Part shown: piece after piece, positions 36,987-46,306 of the stretch | Layout of the letters: every line of letters begins with the position of its first letter | Numbering within the stretch: position 1 is the first letter of the stretch | Assembly (NCBI RefSeq): GCF_002008365.1 | Contig: NZ_MRDL01000025.1 | Coordinates: 381 to 64,380 of the forward strand | Length of the DNA stretch: 64,000 nucleotides | Direction: 5' to 3' | Source: Rhizobium leguminosarum bv. viciae USDA 2370 | Lineage (GTDB): Bacteria; Pseudomonadota; Alphaproteobacteria; Rhizobiales; Rhizobiaceae | The notes under the pieces: generated by a model | What the model was told of the DNA's origin: nothing | What the model saw: only the letters and a program-made list of their open reading frames with translations | Database searches by the model: none | Program-made: the position numbers and the translations under genes

Positions 36987-37084
36987 TCTGGGTCGCCGAT
37001 TGCCCGAACTGCATCGGCGGCCTCTTTTTTCAAACAAAGCTGCCTTGCGGCCGCTCCCCGCTTCCGTCCAGATCGGTGATTGCC

Positions 37085-37957
37085 ATGGCAACGTTACATA
37101 CCCGCTCCGCCGCGCGCCTGATGATTGCGCCCTCCGTGCTGCTGCTGTTTGCGTGGATGATCGTCCCGCTTGTGATGACGATCTATTTCTCGCTGCTGAA
37201 CTACAATCTGCTCAGCCCCGGCATGGAGAGCTTCGTCGGCTTTCTGAACTACGAATACTTCTTGTCCGACCCTGCCTTTTTTGCGGCGCTGATCAATACG
37301 CTGCTGCTCGTCGCCGGCGTGTTGCTGATCACCGTCATCGGCGGCATCGCCTTTGCGCTGCTGCTCGACCAGCCGATGTATGGCCAGGGCATCGTGCGCA
37401 TTCTGGTGATCGCGCCGTTCTTCGTCATGCCGACGGTGGCAGCACTGGTCTGGAAGAACATGTTCATGAACCCGGTCAACGGCCTCTTTGCCCATCTTGC
37501 CAAGGCACTCGGCCTGCAGCCGATCGACTGGCTGGCGAATGCGCCGCTGTTTTCCGTCATTCTGATCGTCGCCTGGCAGTGGCTGCCCTTTGCTACCCTC
37601 ATCATGCTGACCGCGTTGCAGTCGCTCGACGAGGAGCAGAAGGAAGCCTCCGAAATGGACGGCGCCGGGCCGATCTCGAAGTTCATCTACATCATCCTGC
37701 CGCATATGGCGCGTGCCATCACCGTGGTGATCCTGATCCAGACGATCTTCCTGCTTTCGGTCTTTGCCGAAATCCTCGTCACCACCAATGGCGGGCCGGG
37801 CACCGACAGCACCAACCTCACCTATCTCGTCTATGCCCAGGCGCTGCTGCAGTTCGATATCGGCGGGGCATCGGCCGGCGGTATCGTGGCTGTTATCCTC
37901 GCCAATATCGTCGCGATCTTCCTCGTGCGCCTCGTCGGCAAGAATCTGGAGGCTTGA
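37085..37957 (+). CDS. smoF: sorbitol/mannitol ABC transporter permease
   Basis: 290 aa inner-membrane permease of the MalF type with about six hydrophobic segments and an EAA-like loop (EASEMDGAGPISKF). ATG 37085 is preferred over the in-frame GTG 37076; neither has a strong ribosome binding site. Its 3' end carries GGAGG for the next gene, 1 nt downstream. Confidence 0.92.
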   Translation: MATLHTRSAARLMIAPSVLLLFAWMIVPLVMTIYFSLLNYNLLSPGMESFVGFLNYEYFLSDPAFFAALINTLLLVAGVLLITVIGGIAFALLLDQPMYGQGIVRILVIAPFFVMPTVAALVWKNMFMNPVNGLFAHLAKALGLQPIDWLANAPLFSVILIVAWQWLPFATLIMLTALQSLDEEQKEASEMDGAGPISKFIYIILPHMARAITVVILIQTIFLLSVFAEILVTTNGGPGTDSTNLTYLVYAQALLQFDIGGASAGGIVAVILANIVAIFLVRLVGKNLEA

Positions 37958-37958
37958 G

Positions 37959-38789
37959 ATGGCCAGAAAAGTCACAACGCAGCGCAAGCTCATCGTCACC
38001 GCGATCGCCTGGACGCTCGGCATCCTGATCTTCTTCCCGATCCTCTGGACGTTTCTGACCAGCTTCAAGTCGGAAGCCGACGCCATCGCCTCGCCGCCGC
38101 AATTCCTGTTCTTCCACTGGACGACGGAAAACTACGCCGAGGTTCAGAGCCGGTCGAACTATCTCAGCCACTTCATGAACTCGGTGATCATCTCCTTCGG
38201 CTCGACGCTGATCGGCCTGATCATCGCCATTCCCGCCGCCTGGGCGATGGCGTTTTCGCCGACCAAGCGGACCAAGGACGTGCTGATGTGGATGCTGTCG
38301 ACCAAGATGATGCCGCCTGTGGGCGCGCTGATCCCGATCTACCTGCTGTTTCGCAATTCGGGTCTGCTCGACACGCGCACCGGCCTCGTCATCGTGCTGA
38401 CGCTGATCAACCTGCCGATCATCGTCTGGATGCTCTATACCTACTTCAAGGAAATCCCCGGCGAGATCCTCGAGGCGGCGCGCATGGATGGGGCGTCGCT
38501 GATGAAGGAGATCGTCTACGTGCTGACGCCGATGGCGGTGCCCGGCATTGCCTCGACGCTGCTTTTGAACATCATCCTTGCCTGGAACGAGGCGTTCTGG
38601 ACGCTCAACCTCACCGCCTCGAAGGCGGCGCCGCTGACGGCCTTCATCGCCTCCTATTCCAGCCCCGAGGGCCTGTTTTACGCCAAGCTGTCGGCGGCAT
38701 CGACGATGGCGATCGCGCCGATCCTGATCCTTGGCTGGTTCAGCCAGAAACAACTCGTCCGCGGCCTGACCTTCGGCGCTGTGAAATAA
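37959..38789 (+). CDS. smoG: sorbitol/mannitol ABC transporter permease
   Basis: 276 aa MalG-type permease, about six hydrophobic segments, EAA loop EAARMDGASLMKEI. The true start is ATG 37959, with GGAGG 6 nt before it, 1 nt after the smoF stop. The same frame stays open far upstream inside smoF, but that part is a shadow. Partner of SmoF. Confidence 0.92.
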   Translation: MARKVTTQRKLIVTAIAWTLGILIFFPILWTFLTSFKSEADAIASPPQFLFFHWTTENYAEVQSRSNYLSHFMNSVIISFGSTLIGLIIAIPAAWAMAFSPTKRTKDVLMWMLSTKMMPPVGALIPIYLLFRNSGLLDTRTGLVIVLTLINLPIIVWMLYTYFKEIPGEILEAARMDGASLMKEIVYVLTPMAVPGIASTLLLNIILAWNEAFWTLNLTASKAAPLTAFIASYSSPEGLFYAKLSAASTMAIAPILILGWFSQKQLVRGLTFGAVK

Positions 38790-38807
38790 CATAAAAGGGA
38801 GAGAAAC

Positions 38808-39806
38808 ATGGGCAGCATTACCCTTCAGAAGGTTTCCAAGGTCTTCGGCGAAGCCAAGGTCATCCCTTCGATCGATCTCGACATCAAGGACGGCGAGTTC
38901 GTCGTCTTCGTCGGCCCGTCGGGCTGCGGCAAGTCCACGCTGCTCCGGCTGATCGCCGGGCTCGAGGATGTCTCCGGCGGCAAGATCGTCATCGACGGCA
39001 GGGACGCCACCGAAAAGGCGCCGTCTGAGCGCGGCCTGGCCATGGTGTTCCAGTCCTATGCGCTTTATCCGCATATGAGCGTGCGCAACAACATCGCCTT
39101 CCCGCTGAAGATGGCCGGCGTCGACAAGGCGGAGATCGACCGCAAGGTGACGGATGCCGCCCGGGTGCTGAACCTCACCGATTATCTCGAACGCAAGCCG
39201 CGTCAGCTGTCCGGCGGCCAGCGCCAGCGCGTGGCGATCGGCCGCGCCATCGTGCGTCAGCCTTCGGCCTTCCTGTTCGACGAACCGCTGTCGAACCTCG
39301 ATGCGGCGCTACGCGTCAACATGCGCCTCGAAATCAGCGAGTTGCATCAGCAGCTGAAGACGACGATGGTCTACGTCACCCACGACCAGGTCGAGGCGAT
39401 GACCATGGCCGACAAGATCGTCGTCCTGAACAGGGGCAATATCGAGCAGGTTGGCTCGCCGCTCGAACTCTATAGCCGCCCCCGCAACCTGTTCGTCGCC
39501 GGCTTCATCGGATCGCCGAAGATGAACTTCATCACAGGCCAACACGCCGCCGCGCTGAATGCACATACCATCGGCGTCCGGCCCGAACATGTGCTGTTGT
39601 CGATGGAGAGCGGCGATTGGAAGGGCAGGGTCGTGGTCGCCGAACATCTCGGCTCCGATACCTTCCTGCATATCGATGCCGATGGCATCGGCATGGTGAC
39701 GGCGCGCGGTAGCGGCGACTTCCCGGCCAAAGCGGGAGACACGGTCTTCCTGACGCCGGACCGTTCGCGTATTCACAAATTCAACGAGGGCGGCCTTGCC
39801 ATCTGA
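38808..39806 (+). CDS. smoK: sorbitol/mannitol ABC transporter ATP-binding protein
   Basis: 332 aa. Walker [10 protein letters not shown], signature LSGGQRQRV, Walker B FLFDEP and VTHDQ switch, then a short MalK-type regulatory domain. AGGGAGAG precedes the ATG. Powers the SmoEFG polyol importer. Shorter C-terminal domain than the paralogue at 8017. Confidence 0.94.
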   Translation: MGSITLQKVSKVFGEAKVIPSIDLDIKDGEFVVFVGPSGCGKSTLLRLIAGLEDVSGGKIVIDGRDATEKAPSERGLAMVFQSYALYPHMSVRNNIAFPLKMAGVDKAEIDRKVTDAARVLNLTDYLERKPRQLSGGQRQRVAIGRAIVRQPSAFLFDEPLSNLDAALRVNMRLEISELHQQLKTTMVYVTHDQVEAMTMADKIVVLNRGNIEQVGSPLELYSRPRNLFVAGFIGSPKMNFITGQHAAALNAHTIGVRPEHVLLSMESGDWKGRVVVAEHLGSDTFLHIDADGIGMVTARGSGDFPAKAGDTVFLTPDRSRIHKFNEGGLAI

Positions 39807-39890
39807 GGCAGGCGGCCGGGCTGGGGGCAGGCATGCGAGCCGGACAATGGCGCCCGGCCGCTTCCGGTAGACCTTCAAGAGGACTGAAAC

Positions 39891-41372
39891 ATGACGTGCA
39901 AATTATCGCTGGCAACGCTTTCGGATGTGGCGCGCACTGCCGCCATCCCTGGATATGACAGGGCATCGCTGAAAGCCGGCATCGTGCACTTCGGCGTCGG
40001 CAATTTCCACCGTGCCCACCAGGCGATCTATCTCGACGATCTCTTCAACGCCGGCACGGATCACGACTGGGCGATCGTCGGCGCCGGTGTACTGCCGTCG
40101 GATGCCGCCATGCGCGAAAAGCTCGCGGCGCAGGATTTCCTGACGACAGTGGTCGAACAAGACAACAACAAGACGGCGGCGCGCGTCACGGCACCGATGA
40201 TCGACATTCTGCCGGTCGGCGATGCCGCTGCGATCATCGCCAAGCTTGCCGATCCCGAGATCCGCATCGTCTCGATGACGATCACCGAGGGCGGCTATTT
40301 CATCGACGCATCAGGCACATTCAATCCGACCCATCCGGCGATCGCCGCCGACGGACAAAATCCCCACGCGCCGAAGACAGTGTTCGGCCTGATCGTCGCC
40401 GGCCTGAAAGCGCGCAAGGACAGGGGCATCGGTCCCTTCACCGTCATGTCCTGCGACAACATTCCCCATAATGGCGTCGTCACCGCCAATGCCGTCGTCG
40501 GCACGGCGGCACTTTCGGACCCTGCCTTTGCCGACTGGATCCGGGCGAATGTCGCCTTCCCGAACGGCATGGTCGACCGCATCACGCCGGCGACCAGCCA
40601 GCGCGAGGTCGATTTCCTCCGGGACAATTTCCAGATCGAGGACAGTTGGCCGGTCTATTGCGAGGAATTCAAGCAATGGGTACTCGAGGATAAGTTCACG
40701 GCTGGCCGGCCGGCGCTGGAAAAGGTCGGCGTCACCTTCGTCCCCGATGTCACGCCCTACGAGCACATGAAGATCCGCATCCTCAACGGCGGGCATGCCG
40801 CGATCGCCTATCCGGCGGCGTTGATGGACATTCATTTCGTTCATGATTCCATGGAAGACCCGCTGATCCGCGCCTTCCTTGCCAAGCTCGAGAAAGACGA
40901 GATCATCCCGATCGTGCCGCCGGTGCCGAACACGTCGCTGACGGATTATTTCGCCCTGATCGAACATCGCCTGCTCAATCCGAAGATTGCGGATACCATT
41001 CCGCGGCTGGCGCAGGACGGCTCCAACCGCCAGCCGAAATTCATCCTGCCGTCGACACTCGACAATTTGCGTCAGGGCAGGGACGTCGTCGGCCTGGCGC
41101 TGGTTTCAGCTCTCTGGTGCCGCTATTTCGCCGGCAAGTCCGACAGCGGCAAGGATATCGTCTTCAACGATGCGAGCGCAGAGCGCCTGCATGCGGCGGC
41201 GCTGAAAGCCAAGGACGACCCGTCGGCCTTCCTCGTCTTCGACGATATTTTCGGCGAAGTGGCGAAATCCGAACTTTTCCGCAAGCGTTTCGCTTATGCT
41301 CTCAAAACCCTGTGGGAAAAGGGCACGCGGGAGACGCTGCAGCTCTATCTCGACGGCAAGCTCGCAGTGTAA
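39891..41372 (+). CDS. mtlK: mannitol dehydrogenase (long-chain polyol dehydrogenase)
   Basis: 493 aa NAD-dependent polyol dehydrogenase of the mannitol 2-dehydrogenase family, oxidising mannitol to fructose and often sorbitol or arabitol too. FGVGNFHRAHQAIYLD is the N-terminal cofactor signature. The zinc-independent catalytic set is Lys294, Asn299, His302 in KIRILNGGH, with the spacing known for this family. AGAGGA lies before the ATG. Follows smoK directly, so imported polyol is oxidised by this enzyme. Confidence 0.93.
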   Translation: MTCKLSLATLSDVARTAAIPGYDRASLKAGIVHFGVGNFHRAHQAIYLDDLFNAGTDHDWAIVGAGVLPSDAAMREKLAAQDFLTTVVEQDNNKTAARVTAPMIDILPVGDAAAIIAKLADPEIRIVSMTITEGGYFIDASGTFNPTHPAIAADGQNPHAPKTVFGLIVAGLKARKDRGIGPFTVMSCDNIPHNGVVTANAVVGTAALSDPAFADWIRANVAFPNGMVDRITPATSQREVDFLRDNFQIEDSWPVYCEEFKQWVLEDKFTAGRPALEKVGVTFVPDVTPYEHMKIRILNGGHAAIAYPAALMDIHFVHDSMEDPLIRAFLAKLEKDEIIPIVPPVPNTSLTDYFALIEHRLLNPKIADTIPRLAQDGSNRQPKFILPSTLDNLRQGRDVVGLALVSALWCRYFAGKSDSGKDIVFNDASAERLHAAALKAKDDPSAFLVFDDIFGEVAKSELFRKRFAYALKTLWEKGTRETLQLYLDGKLAV

Positions 41373-41469
41373 GGAATCCGGATGGCGGTATCTGCTGCCG
41401 CCATTCATCCGGCCTTGCGAGCGACGCGGGACGGTAACACGTCCGAATTGAACTCAGGTTGGGTCTTCC

Positions 41470-42159
41470 ATGGCTGATGCTGAAACACGGCTGGTCATCT
41501 TCGATTGCGATGGCGTACTCGTTGACAGCGAGCCGATCTCGATCAGCGTGCTCGTCGGGGCGATGAACGATCTCGGCGTCTCGATCACCGAGGACCAGGC
41601 TTATGAGCGTTTTCTCGGCCGCAGCCTGTCTACTCTCATCGATACGCTGGAAACCGAATTCAACGTTCATGCCGGCGAGGAATTCCTCGAGCGTATCCGC
41701 ACCGATCTCTACGCCCGTTTTCGCACGGAACTGAAGCCGATCGAGGGTATCGCCGCGACGATCGACGGGCTTGGCCTTCCCTGTTGCGTTGCCTCGTCGA
41801 GCCAGATGGAGCGAATCCGGCTGTCGCTGTCGGTGACCGGACTTCTCGACAAACTGCCCGACATCTTCAGCGCGACGATGGTCAAGCGCGGCAAACCGGC
41901 GCCTGATCTCTTCCTGCATGCGGCGCGTGAAATGCAGGTCGAGCCTGCTCATTGCCTTGTCGTTGAAGACAGCCCGGCCGGCGTTGCCGCCGCCAAGGCG
42001 GCAGGCATGACGGTCTTCGCCTTCACCGGCGGATCACACGCCAACTTCGCCGGATACCGTGCCGAACTCGACCGCCTTTCGCCGGAAGTGGTGTTTGACG
42101 CCATGCCGGATTTGATACACCTTGTCCGCAACCATAAGCTGGACGGGACCAAGACTTGA
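41470..42159 (+). CDS. HAD superfamily phosphatase (subfamily IA)
   Basis: 229 aa. Motif I DCDGVLVDSE (nucleophile Asp near residue 14), motif II Ser in VASSSQ, motif III Lys in KRGKPAPDLF and motif IV in VVEDSPAG. Resembles beta-phosphoglucomutase-like sugar phosphatases. Sits between mtlK and the FGGY kinase in rhizobial polyol operons; probably removes or recycles a side-product sugar phosphate. Its TGA stop overlaps the kinase ATG by one base. Confidence 0.9.
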   Translation: MADAETRLVIFDCDGVLVDSEPISISVLVGAMNDLGVSITEDQAYERFLGRSLSTLIDTLETEFNVHAGEEFLERIRTDLYARFRTELKPIEGIAATIDGLGLPCCVASSSQMERIRLSLSVTGLLDKLPDIFSATMVKRGKPAPDLFLHAAREMQVEPAHCLVVEDSPAGVAAAKAAGMTVFAFTGGSHANFAGYRAELDRLSPEVVFDAMPDLIHLVRNHKLDGTKT

Positions 42160-43742
42160 TGCGTGATCATGTGGTTGCGGTAGATATCGGCACGGGCAGT
42201 GCGCGCGCCGGCGTCTTCGATGCACGTGGCCGACTGCTCGCCAAGGCGGAGCATCCGATCGTGATGAACCGGCCGCGCGAAAACCATGCCGAGCACGATT
42301 CCGAAGATATCTGGTCGGCCGCCTGCATGGCGGTGCGCAGGGCGATGGAGCAATCCGGCATCGCCGCCGCCTCGGTCGGAGCGATCGGCTTCGACGCCAC
42401 CTGTTCGCTCGTCGTCCGTGACGTCGAGGGCCGGCAGCTCAGCGTTTCCACAGGCGGGGAGAGGCGTTTCGACACGATCGTCTGGCTCGACCATCGGGCG
42501 CTGAAGGAAGCCGATTTCTGCACGGCGACGCAGCATAGAGTGCTCGAACATTCCGGCCACGTGATGTCGCCGGAAATGGAGATGCCGAAGCTGATGTGGC
42601 TGAAGAAGAAGCTGCCCGCCACATGGGAAAAGGCCGGCTACTTCTTCGATCTCGCCGATTTCATGACATGGAAATCGACCGGATCGCCCGCCCGCTCGCG
42701 TTGCACGCTGACGGCGAAATGGAACTATCTCGCCCATCTCGAAAAGGGCTGGCAGCAGGATTTCCTGGAACGGATCGGCCTTGAGGACCTTCAGGCGCGC
42801 GGCCACCTGCCGGATGAGACCACGCCTGTCGGAGACAACGTCGGCCGGCTGACGCAGGAAGCGGCGGAAGCGCTGGGGCTGACGACGGACTGCCATGTCG
42901 CTGCCGGGATGATCGACGCCTATGCCGGCGCACTCGGCGCGCTCGGCGGCTACGCCGCCGATCCTGTCAAACGCGAGCACCAGCTGGCGCTGATTGCCGG
43001 CACGTCGAGCTGCATCGTTACCTTCTCGCGGGAACGTAAACCGAGCCATGGCATGTGGGGTCCCTATTACGAGGCTGTCTTCCCGCAGTCCTGGCTGGTG
43101 GAGGCCGGGCAATCGGCGACCGGCGCGTTGCTCGACCACATCGTGCGCATGCATGCGGCCGGTGGCGAGCCGACGGCAGCGCTGCATCAGAAGATCGTCG
43201 CGCGCATCGCCGAATTGCGGGCTGAGGAGGGCGATGACTTCGGTGCGCGGATCTTCGTGCTGCCGGATTTCCATGGCAACCGTTCGCCGCTCGCCGATCC
43301 GCATGCCGTCGGCGTCGTCAGCGGGCTGACACTTGATACGTCCTTCGACGGGCTCTGCGCGCTCTATTGGCGGTCTGCGGTGGGGATTGCGCTCGGCATC
43401 CGCCATATCCTGGAAATGATGAAGGAATACGGCTACATGCCCGATACGCTGCATATTGCCGGCGGGCATGTGAAGAACCCGGTGCTGATGGAGCTTTATA
43501 GCGATGCGACCGGCTGCAAGGTCGTGGTGCCGAGGATGAACGAGGCGGTGCTGCTCGGCACCGCGATCGCAGCATCCGTCGCCTGCGGCTTGTACAAGGA
43601 TCTGGCGGCGGCCGGCGAGGCGATGTATCCGGGCGGCGACGAACGGCTTCCCGACAAGGCCAAGCGGGCGCTTTACGACCGCGACTACCGCCGTCTTCTC
43701 GCCATGCACCGGCACCGCGCCGAACTGGAAACGATGCAATAG
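42159..43742 (+). CDS. FGGY family carbohydrate kinase (D-ribulokinase-like)
   Basis: 527 aa. N-terminal ATPase fold with VDIGTGSARAGVFD; IGFDATCSLVV and IVWLDHRALKEAD are typical of the D-ribulokinase (YDR109c/human FGGY) branch rather than xylulokinase or AraB. ATG 42159 overlaps the HAD stop (TGATG). C-terminal GGHVKNPVLMELYSDATG closes the second domain. Predicted to phosphorylate D-ribulose or a similar ketose made from ribitol or arabitol, widening the polyol range of this locus. Assignment to ribulose is by family resemblance. Confidence 0.88.
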   Translation: MRDHVVAVDIGTGSARAGVFDARGRLLAKAEHPIVMNRPRENHAEHDSEDIWSAACMAVRRAMEQSGIAAASVGAIGFDATCSLVVRDVEGRQLSVSTGGERRFDTIVWLDHRALKEADFCTATQHRVLEHSGHVMSPEMEMPKLMWLKKKLPATWEKAGYFFDLADFMTWKSTGSPARSRCTLTAKWNYLAHLEKGWQQDFLERIGLEDLQARGHLPDETTPVGDNVGRLTQEAAEALGLTTDCHVAAGMIDAYAGALGALGGYAADPVKREHQLALIAGTSSCIVTFSRERKPSHGMWGPYYEAVFPQSWLVEAGQSATGALLDHIVRMHAAGGEPTAALHQKIVARIAELRAEEGDDFGARIFVLPDFHGNRSPLADPHAVGVVSGLTLDTSFDGLCALYWRSAVGIALGIRHILEMMKEYGYMPDTLHIAGGHVKNPVLMELYSDATGCKVVVPRMNEAVLLGTAIAASVACGLYKDLAAAGEAMYPGGDERLPDKAKRALYDRDYRRLLAMHRHRAELETMQ

Positions 43743-43769
43743 ACGCCGCCTATGCGCTGGCCTTTTAAA

Positions 43770-44624
43770 TTAGTGGTTTGCCGTCTCGCCGAGGACTGTC
43801 GCGAATTCCATCATGCGGCGGCGGCGAAGCGCAGCCTCTTCTCCGACTTGGAGGATGACGGATTCCGACAGGCAATCGAGCAGCGCGATCAGCGGCGGAA
43901 GATTATCGAGATCGGGGGCGCGAGCGGGCGGCAAGGGCAGCATGACGTTCGACTGGTCCGCCATCCAGTCCGCTTGCTGCGGCGAAATGAGCACCACCTT
44001 ATAACCGTAGCGCCGCGCCGTTCTGGCAAGCAGCCGTGCCTTGGCGAAGCGGCGGCAATCGATGATGACAAGCAGCGCGTCGTCGACCGCCAGCCGGGCG
44101 AAGAGTTCCGCAAAACGGTTGTCGGCGGCGTCGAGGGTGCGCACGCCGTCGCGGGCTTGCGTCAGCCGCTGACAGAAATGATTGGCCAGGCTTGAGAGCC
44201 GCGCATGCGTGGCGATCGACACTTCGCGGGCAGTGCTGATCAAGCCGACGGCCTCCGACCAGTGCGCCTGCGCCGTCAGATGATAGATATGATGGAGGGC
44301 CTGGATCTGTTCGGCGACCAGCACGGCGAGCGGTTTACCCTCCGCGGCGTCCGCATGCAGCTCGCTCATAGCGCTCTGCAATTGCGCCGGCGATGTCGTC
44401 ACGGTCTCGCGAATCTCCACCTTGACGCTGTCCAGTCCCTGATAGCCGAGCGCGCGCAGGAAGCGCCCGACGGTCATCGGCGAAAGATCCAGCCTGTCGG
44501 CGACGGACGCAGCCGTCTCGAACGGCAGATCGTTCAGGTGCTCGGTGAAATATTTCGCGATACGGCGTTCGGCCGGCGTGCCGGTTTTTGCGTATTGCCT
44601 GAGTTTGTGCACAAAGTCTTCCAC
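43770..44624 (-). CDS. MurR/RpiR family transcriptional regulator
   Basis: 284 aa. N-terminal RpiR helix-turn-helix (ASVADRLDLSPMTVGRFLRALGYQG, about 40-65) and a C-terminal SIS sugar-phosphate-binding domain. GTG start at 44624 with GGGGGAGG 5 nt upstream. Convergent with the FGGY kinase gene, its stop 28 nt away. RpiR proteins sense phosphosugars, so it may respond to the kinase product, in addition to the SorC regulator at the other end of the locus. Confidence 0.9.
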   Translation of the reverse strand: MEDFVHKLRQYAKTGTPAERRIAKYFTEHLNDLPFETAASVADRLDLSPMTVGRFLRALGYQGLDSVKVEIRETVTTSPAQLQSAMSELHADAAEGKPLAVLVAEQIQALHHIYHLTAQAHWSEAVGLISTAREVSIATHARLSSLANHFCQRLTQARDGVRTLDAADNRFAELFARLAVDDALLVIIDCRRFAKARLLARTARRYGYKVVLISPQQADWMADQSNVMLPLPPARAPDLDNLPPLIALLDCLSESVILQVGEEAALRRRRMMEFATVLGETANH

Positions 44625-44861
44625 ATCAGCCTCCCCCGTCTTCCCTCAGAGGCGTTCCGGGGGTGCGCTGTTGCGCGCCCTTGTCTTTGCAACTATTCTC
44701 GGAAGCTGCTTCTCAGGCCCATGCGTATTTTAGATGCCTTACAATATTATATTAGCATTCAGTTTTCGACAAGTTTTCTATTACAGAATGCAATTTTATT
44801 CTCTCTTGTCGATGGCCTCCACCTTTCCTACATCTTCGGCGCAACCGGAGACGCCTGAGAC

Positions 44862-45575
44862 ATGATTCTTGACGCCGCTCGACTTTCGCTCGCCAATTTG
44901 TTCGCATCGGAAACACGTTCTGTCTTCTGGAAGGTGCTCGGCCTGACGATTCTCGTGCTCGTCGGCCTCTGGTTCGCTTTGCGCGGGGCCTTCATGGCCT
45001 TCCTCTTTCCCTGGCTCACGGGCTTCTTTCCCGATATGCCGGATTGGGCGGGGTGGCTCGCTTTCCTCTTCGCGATCCTTGCCGGTATCGGCCTTGCGCT
45101 GATGCTGGCGCTGCTGCTGTCGCCGGTGACGGCGCTGATCGCCGGCCTGTTTCTCGACGATGTCGCCGATGTCATCGAAAAGCGCGACTATCCCAAGGAC
45201 GCGCCGGGCACCGCCATGCCGCTCGGTCCGGCGATGGCAAGCTCGATCAAGTTCCTCGGCGTGGTGATCCTCGGCAATATCGTGGCATTGTTGTTGCTGT
45301 TTATCCCCGGCGTCAATCTGGTCGCGTTCTTTCTGGTGAATGGCTATCTGCTCGGACGGGAGTTCTTCGAATTCGCCGCTATGCGCTCCCGTTCGCCTGA
45401 TGAGGCACGGCTCTTCCGCGCCAAGCATGCCTCCACCGTCTTTCTCGGCGGGCTGGTGATCGCCCTCTTTCTGGCGATCCCGATCGTCAATCTGCTGACA
45501 CCGCTTTTTGCCGCCGGCATGATGGTGCATCTGCACAAACTGGTTTCCGCACGGGATACCGGTTTGCGGACCTAG
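44862..45575 (+). CDS. EI24 domain-containing membrane protein (CysZ-like)
   Basis: 237 aa with four to five hydrophobic segments across the whole length, matching the EI24/CysZ fold (FLFPWLTGFFPDMPDW; LLSPVTALIAGLFLDDVADVIE; LVAFFLVNGYLLGREFFEF). Inner-membrane protein; CysZ itself moves sulfate, but the rhizobial members are not linked to cysteine genes here. GGAG lies upstream. The TAG stop is part of repeat C copy 2. Confidence 0.85.
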   Translation: MILDAARLSLANLFASETRSVFWKVLGLTILVLVGLWFALRGAFMAFLFPWLTGFFPDMPDWAGWLAFLFAILAGIGLALMLALLLSPVTALIAGLFLDDVADVIEKRDYPKDAPGTAMPLGPAMASSIKFLGVVILGNIVALLLLFIPGVNLVAFFLVNGYLLGREFFEFAAMRSRSPDEARLFRAKHASTVFLGGLVIALFLAIPIVNLLTPLFAAGMMVHLHKLVSARDTGLRT

Positions 45576-45794
45576 AGCCTTTTCGGGTTAGATTGAAGCA
45601 TTCTGTTGGCTCAAACGGAGTCGGATGGTCGATCAGCCGGCCCGTTTCAGCCAACCCGAAGGGCCGGGCATCTTTTCGTCAGGGCAAAGGCGATCGGCTC
45701 GGACGTACCTTGGGGTATGCCCGTCGCCAATCGCCTTTGCCCTGACGAAAACCTGCTCCGGCAGAATGCTTCAATCTAACCCGGAAAGGCTCCA
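45573..45794. repeat. mosaic palindromic repeat family C, copy 2
   Basis: 222-bp element with 33-bp terminal arms 45573-45605 and 45762-45794 (two mismatches, both wobble type). It contains a hairpin module with perfect 22-bp arms (45673-45694 and 45730-45751) that copy 1 lacks, and lacks the nested hairpin of copy 1. The left end supplies the TAG stop of the EI24 gene; the right end is 4 nt from the VOC gene stop. Confidence 0.85.
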
Positions 45795-45798
45795 AGGC

Positions 45799-46224
45799 TC
45801 AACCAGGCAGGGCGGAGACGTCGTACATCGCCGCAAATTCAGCGCTCGGCGGGATCGGCTTGATGATGTCGATCAGCACACCGTTCGGATCGGCAGTGAT
45901 GAAATGCCGCTGGCCGAAATCCTCGTCGCGGATTTCTCTCAGAATTGGCAGGCCGGCGCTCCGGCAGGCTGCATAGATTGCATCGACATTGGCGACCTCG
46001 AAATTGAGGAGCAGGCCAGACACCTTGCCGCGGGCTATAGTCGGGATGGTCTCGTGGCTGTTGTCAAGGATGGCAAGCGCGATGTGCTCATTCTCTGCCG
46101 ATTGCAGGTGAACGTACCAGTCGCTCTCGAACAGAGCTTTGAAGCCGAAATGCGTACAATAGAAGCTGGCGGTGCCGGCAACGTCGTCGGTCATGATGAC
46201 AGGATAATAGCTCGTCGATTTCAT
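45799..46224 (-). CDS. VOC family protein (glyoxalase/bleomycin-resistance fold)
   Basis: 141 aa. Single vicinal-oxygen-chelate domain with the paired beta-alpha-beta-beta-beta modules ([56 protein letters not shown]). AGGAGG lies 8 nt before ATG 46224; the longer frame from 46320 runs through the operator region and is not used. Probably a detoxification or resistance enzyme controlled by the divergent TetR gene. Confidence 0.88.
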   Translation of the reverse strand: MKSTSYYPVIMTDDVAGTASFYCTHFGFKALFESDWYVHLQSAENEHIALAILDNSHETIPTIARGKVSGLLLNFEVANVDAIYAACRSAGLPILREIRDEDFGQRHFITADPNGVLIDIIKPIPPSAEFAAMYDVSALPG

Positions 46225-46245
46225 CTCTTTTCCTCCTTTGCATTT

Positions 46246-46295
46246 ACATACAAACTGTATGTTTTTGCCTATTAACATACATTCAGTTTGTATGT
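46246..46295. promoter_or_regulatory. twin operators between the VOC and TetR genes
   Basis: Two related palindromes: 46246-46262 (ACATAC-AAACT-GTATGT) and 46275-46295 (ACATAC...GTATGT with a 9-nt centre). On opposite strands they share ACATACAAACTG. They fill the 82-nt divergent region, fitting a TetR dimer at each of two promoters. Confidence 0.65.
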
Positions 46296-46306
46296 AAAGA
46301 GAGCGT

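Noticed and set aside
36970..38028. Plus-strand open frame 37000-38028 overlapping smoF
   Set aside because: Out-of-frame shadow; smoF in the other frame has membrane segments and the EAA loop.
44700..44860. AT-rich stretch before the EI24 gene as a horizontally acquired remnant
   Set aside because: Only about 100 bp and located between divergent starts, where promoters are expected; no foreign gene or repeat is present.
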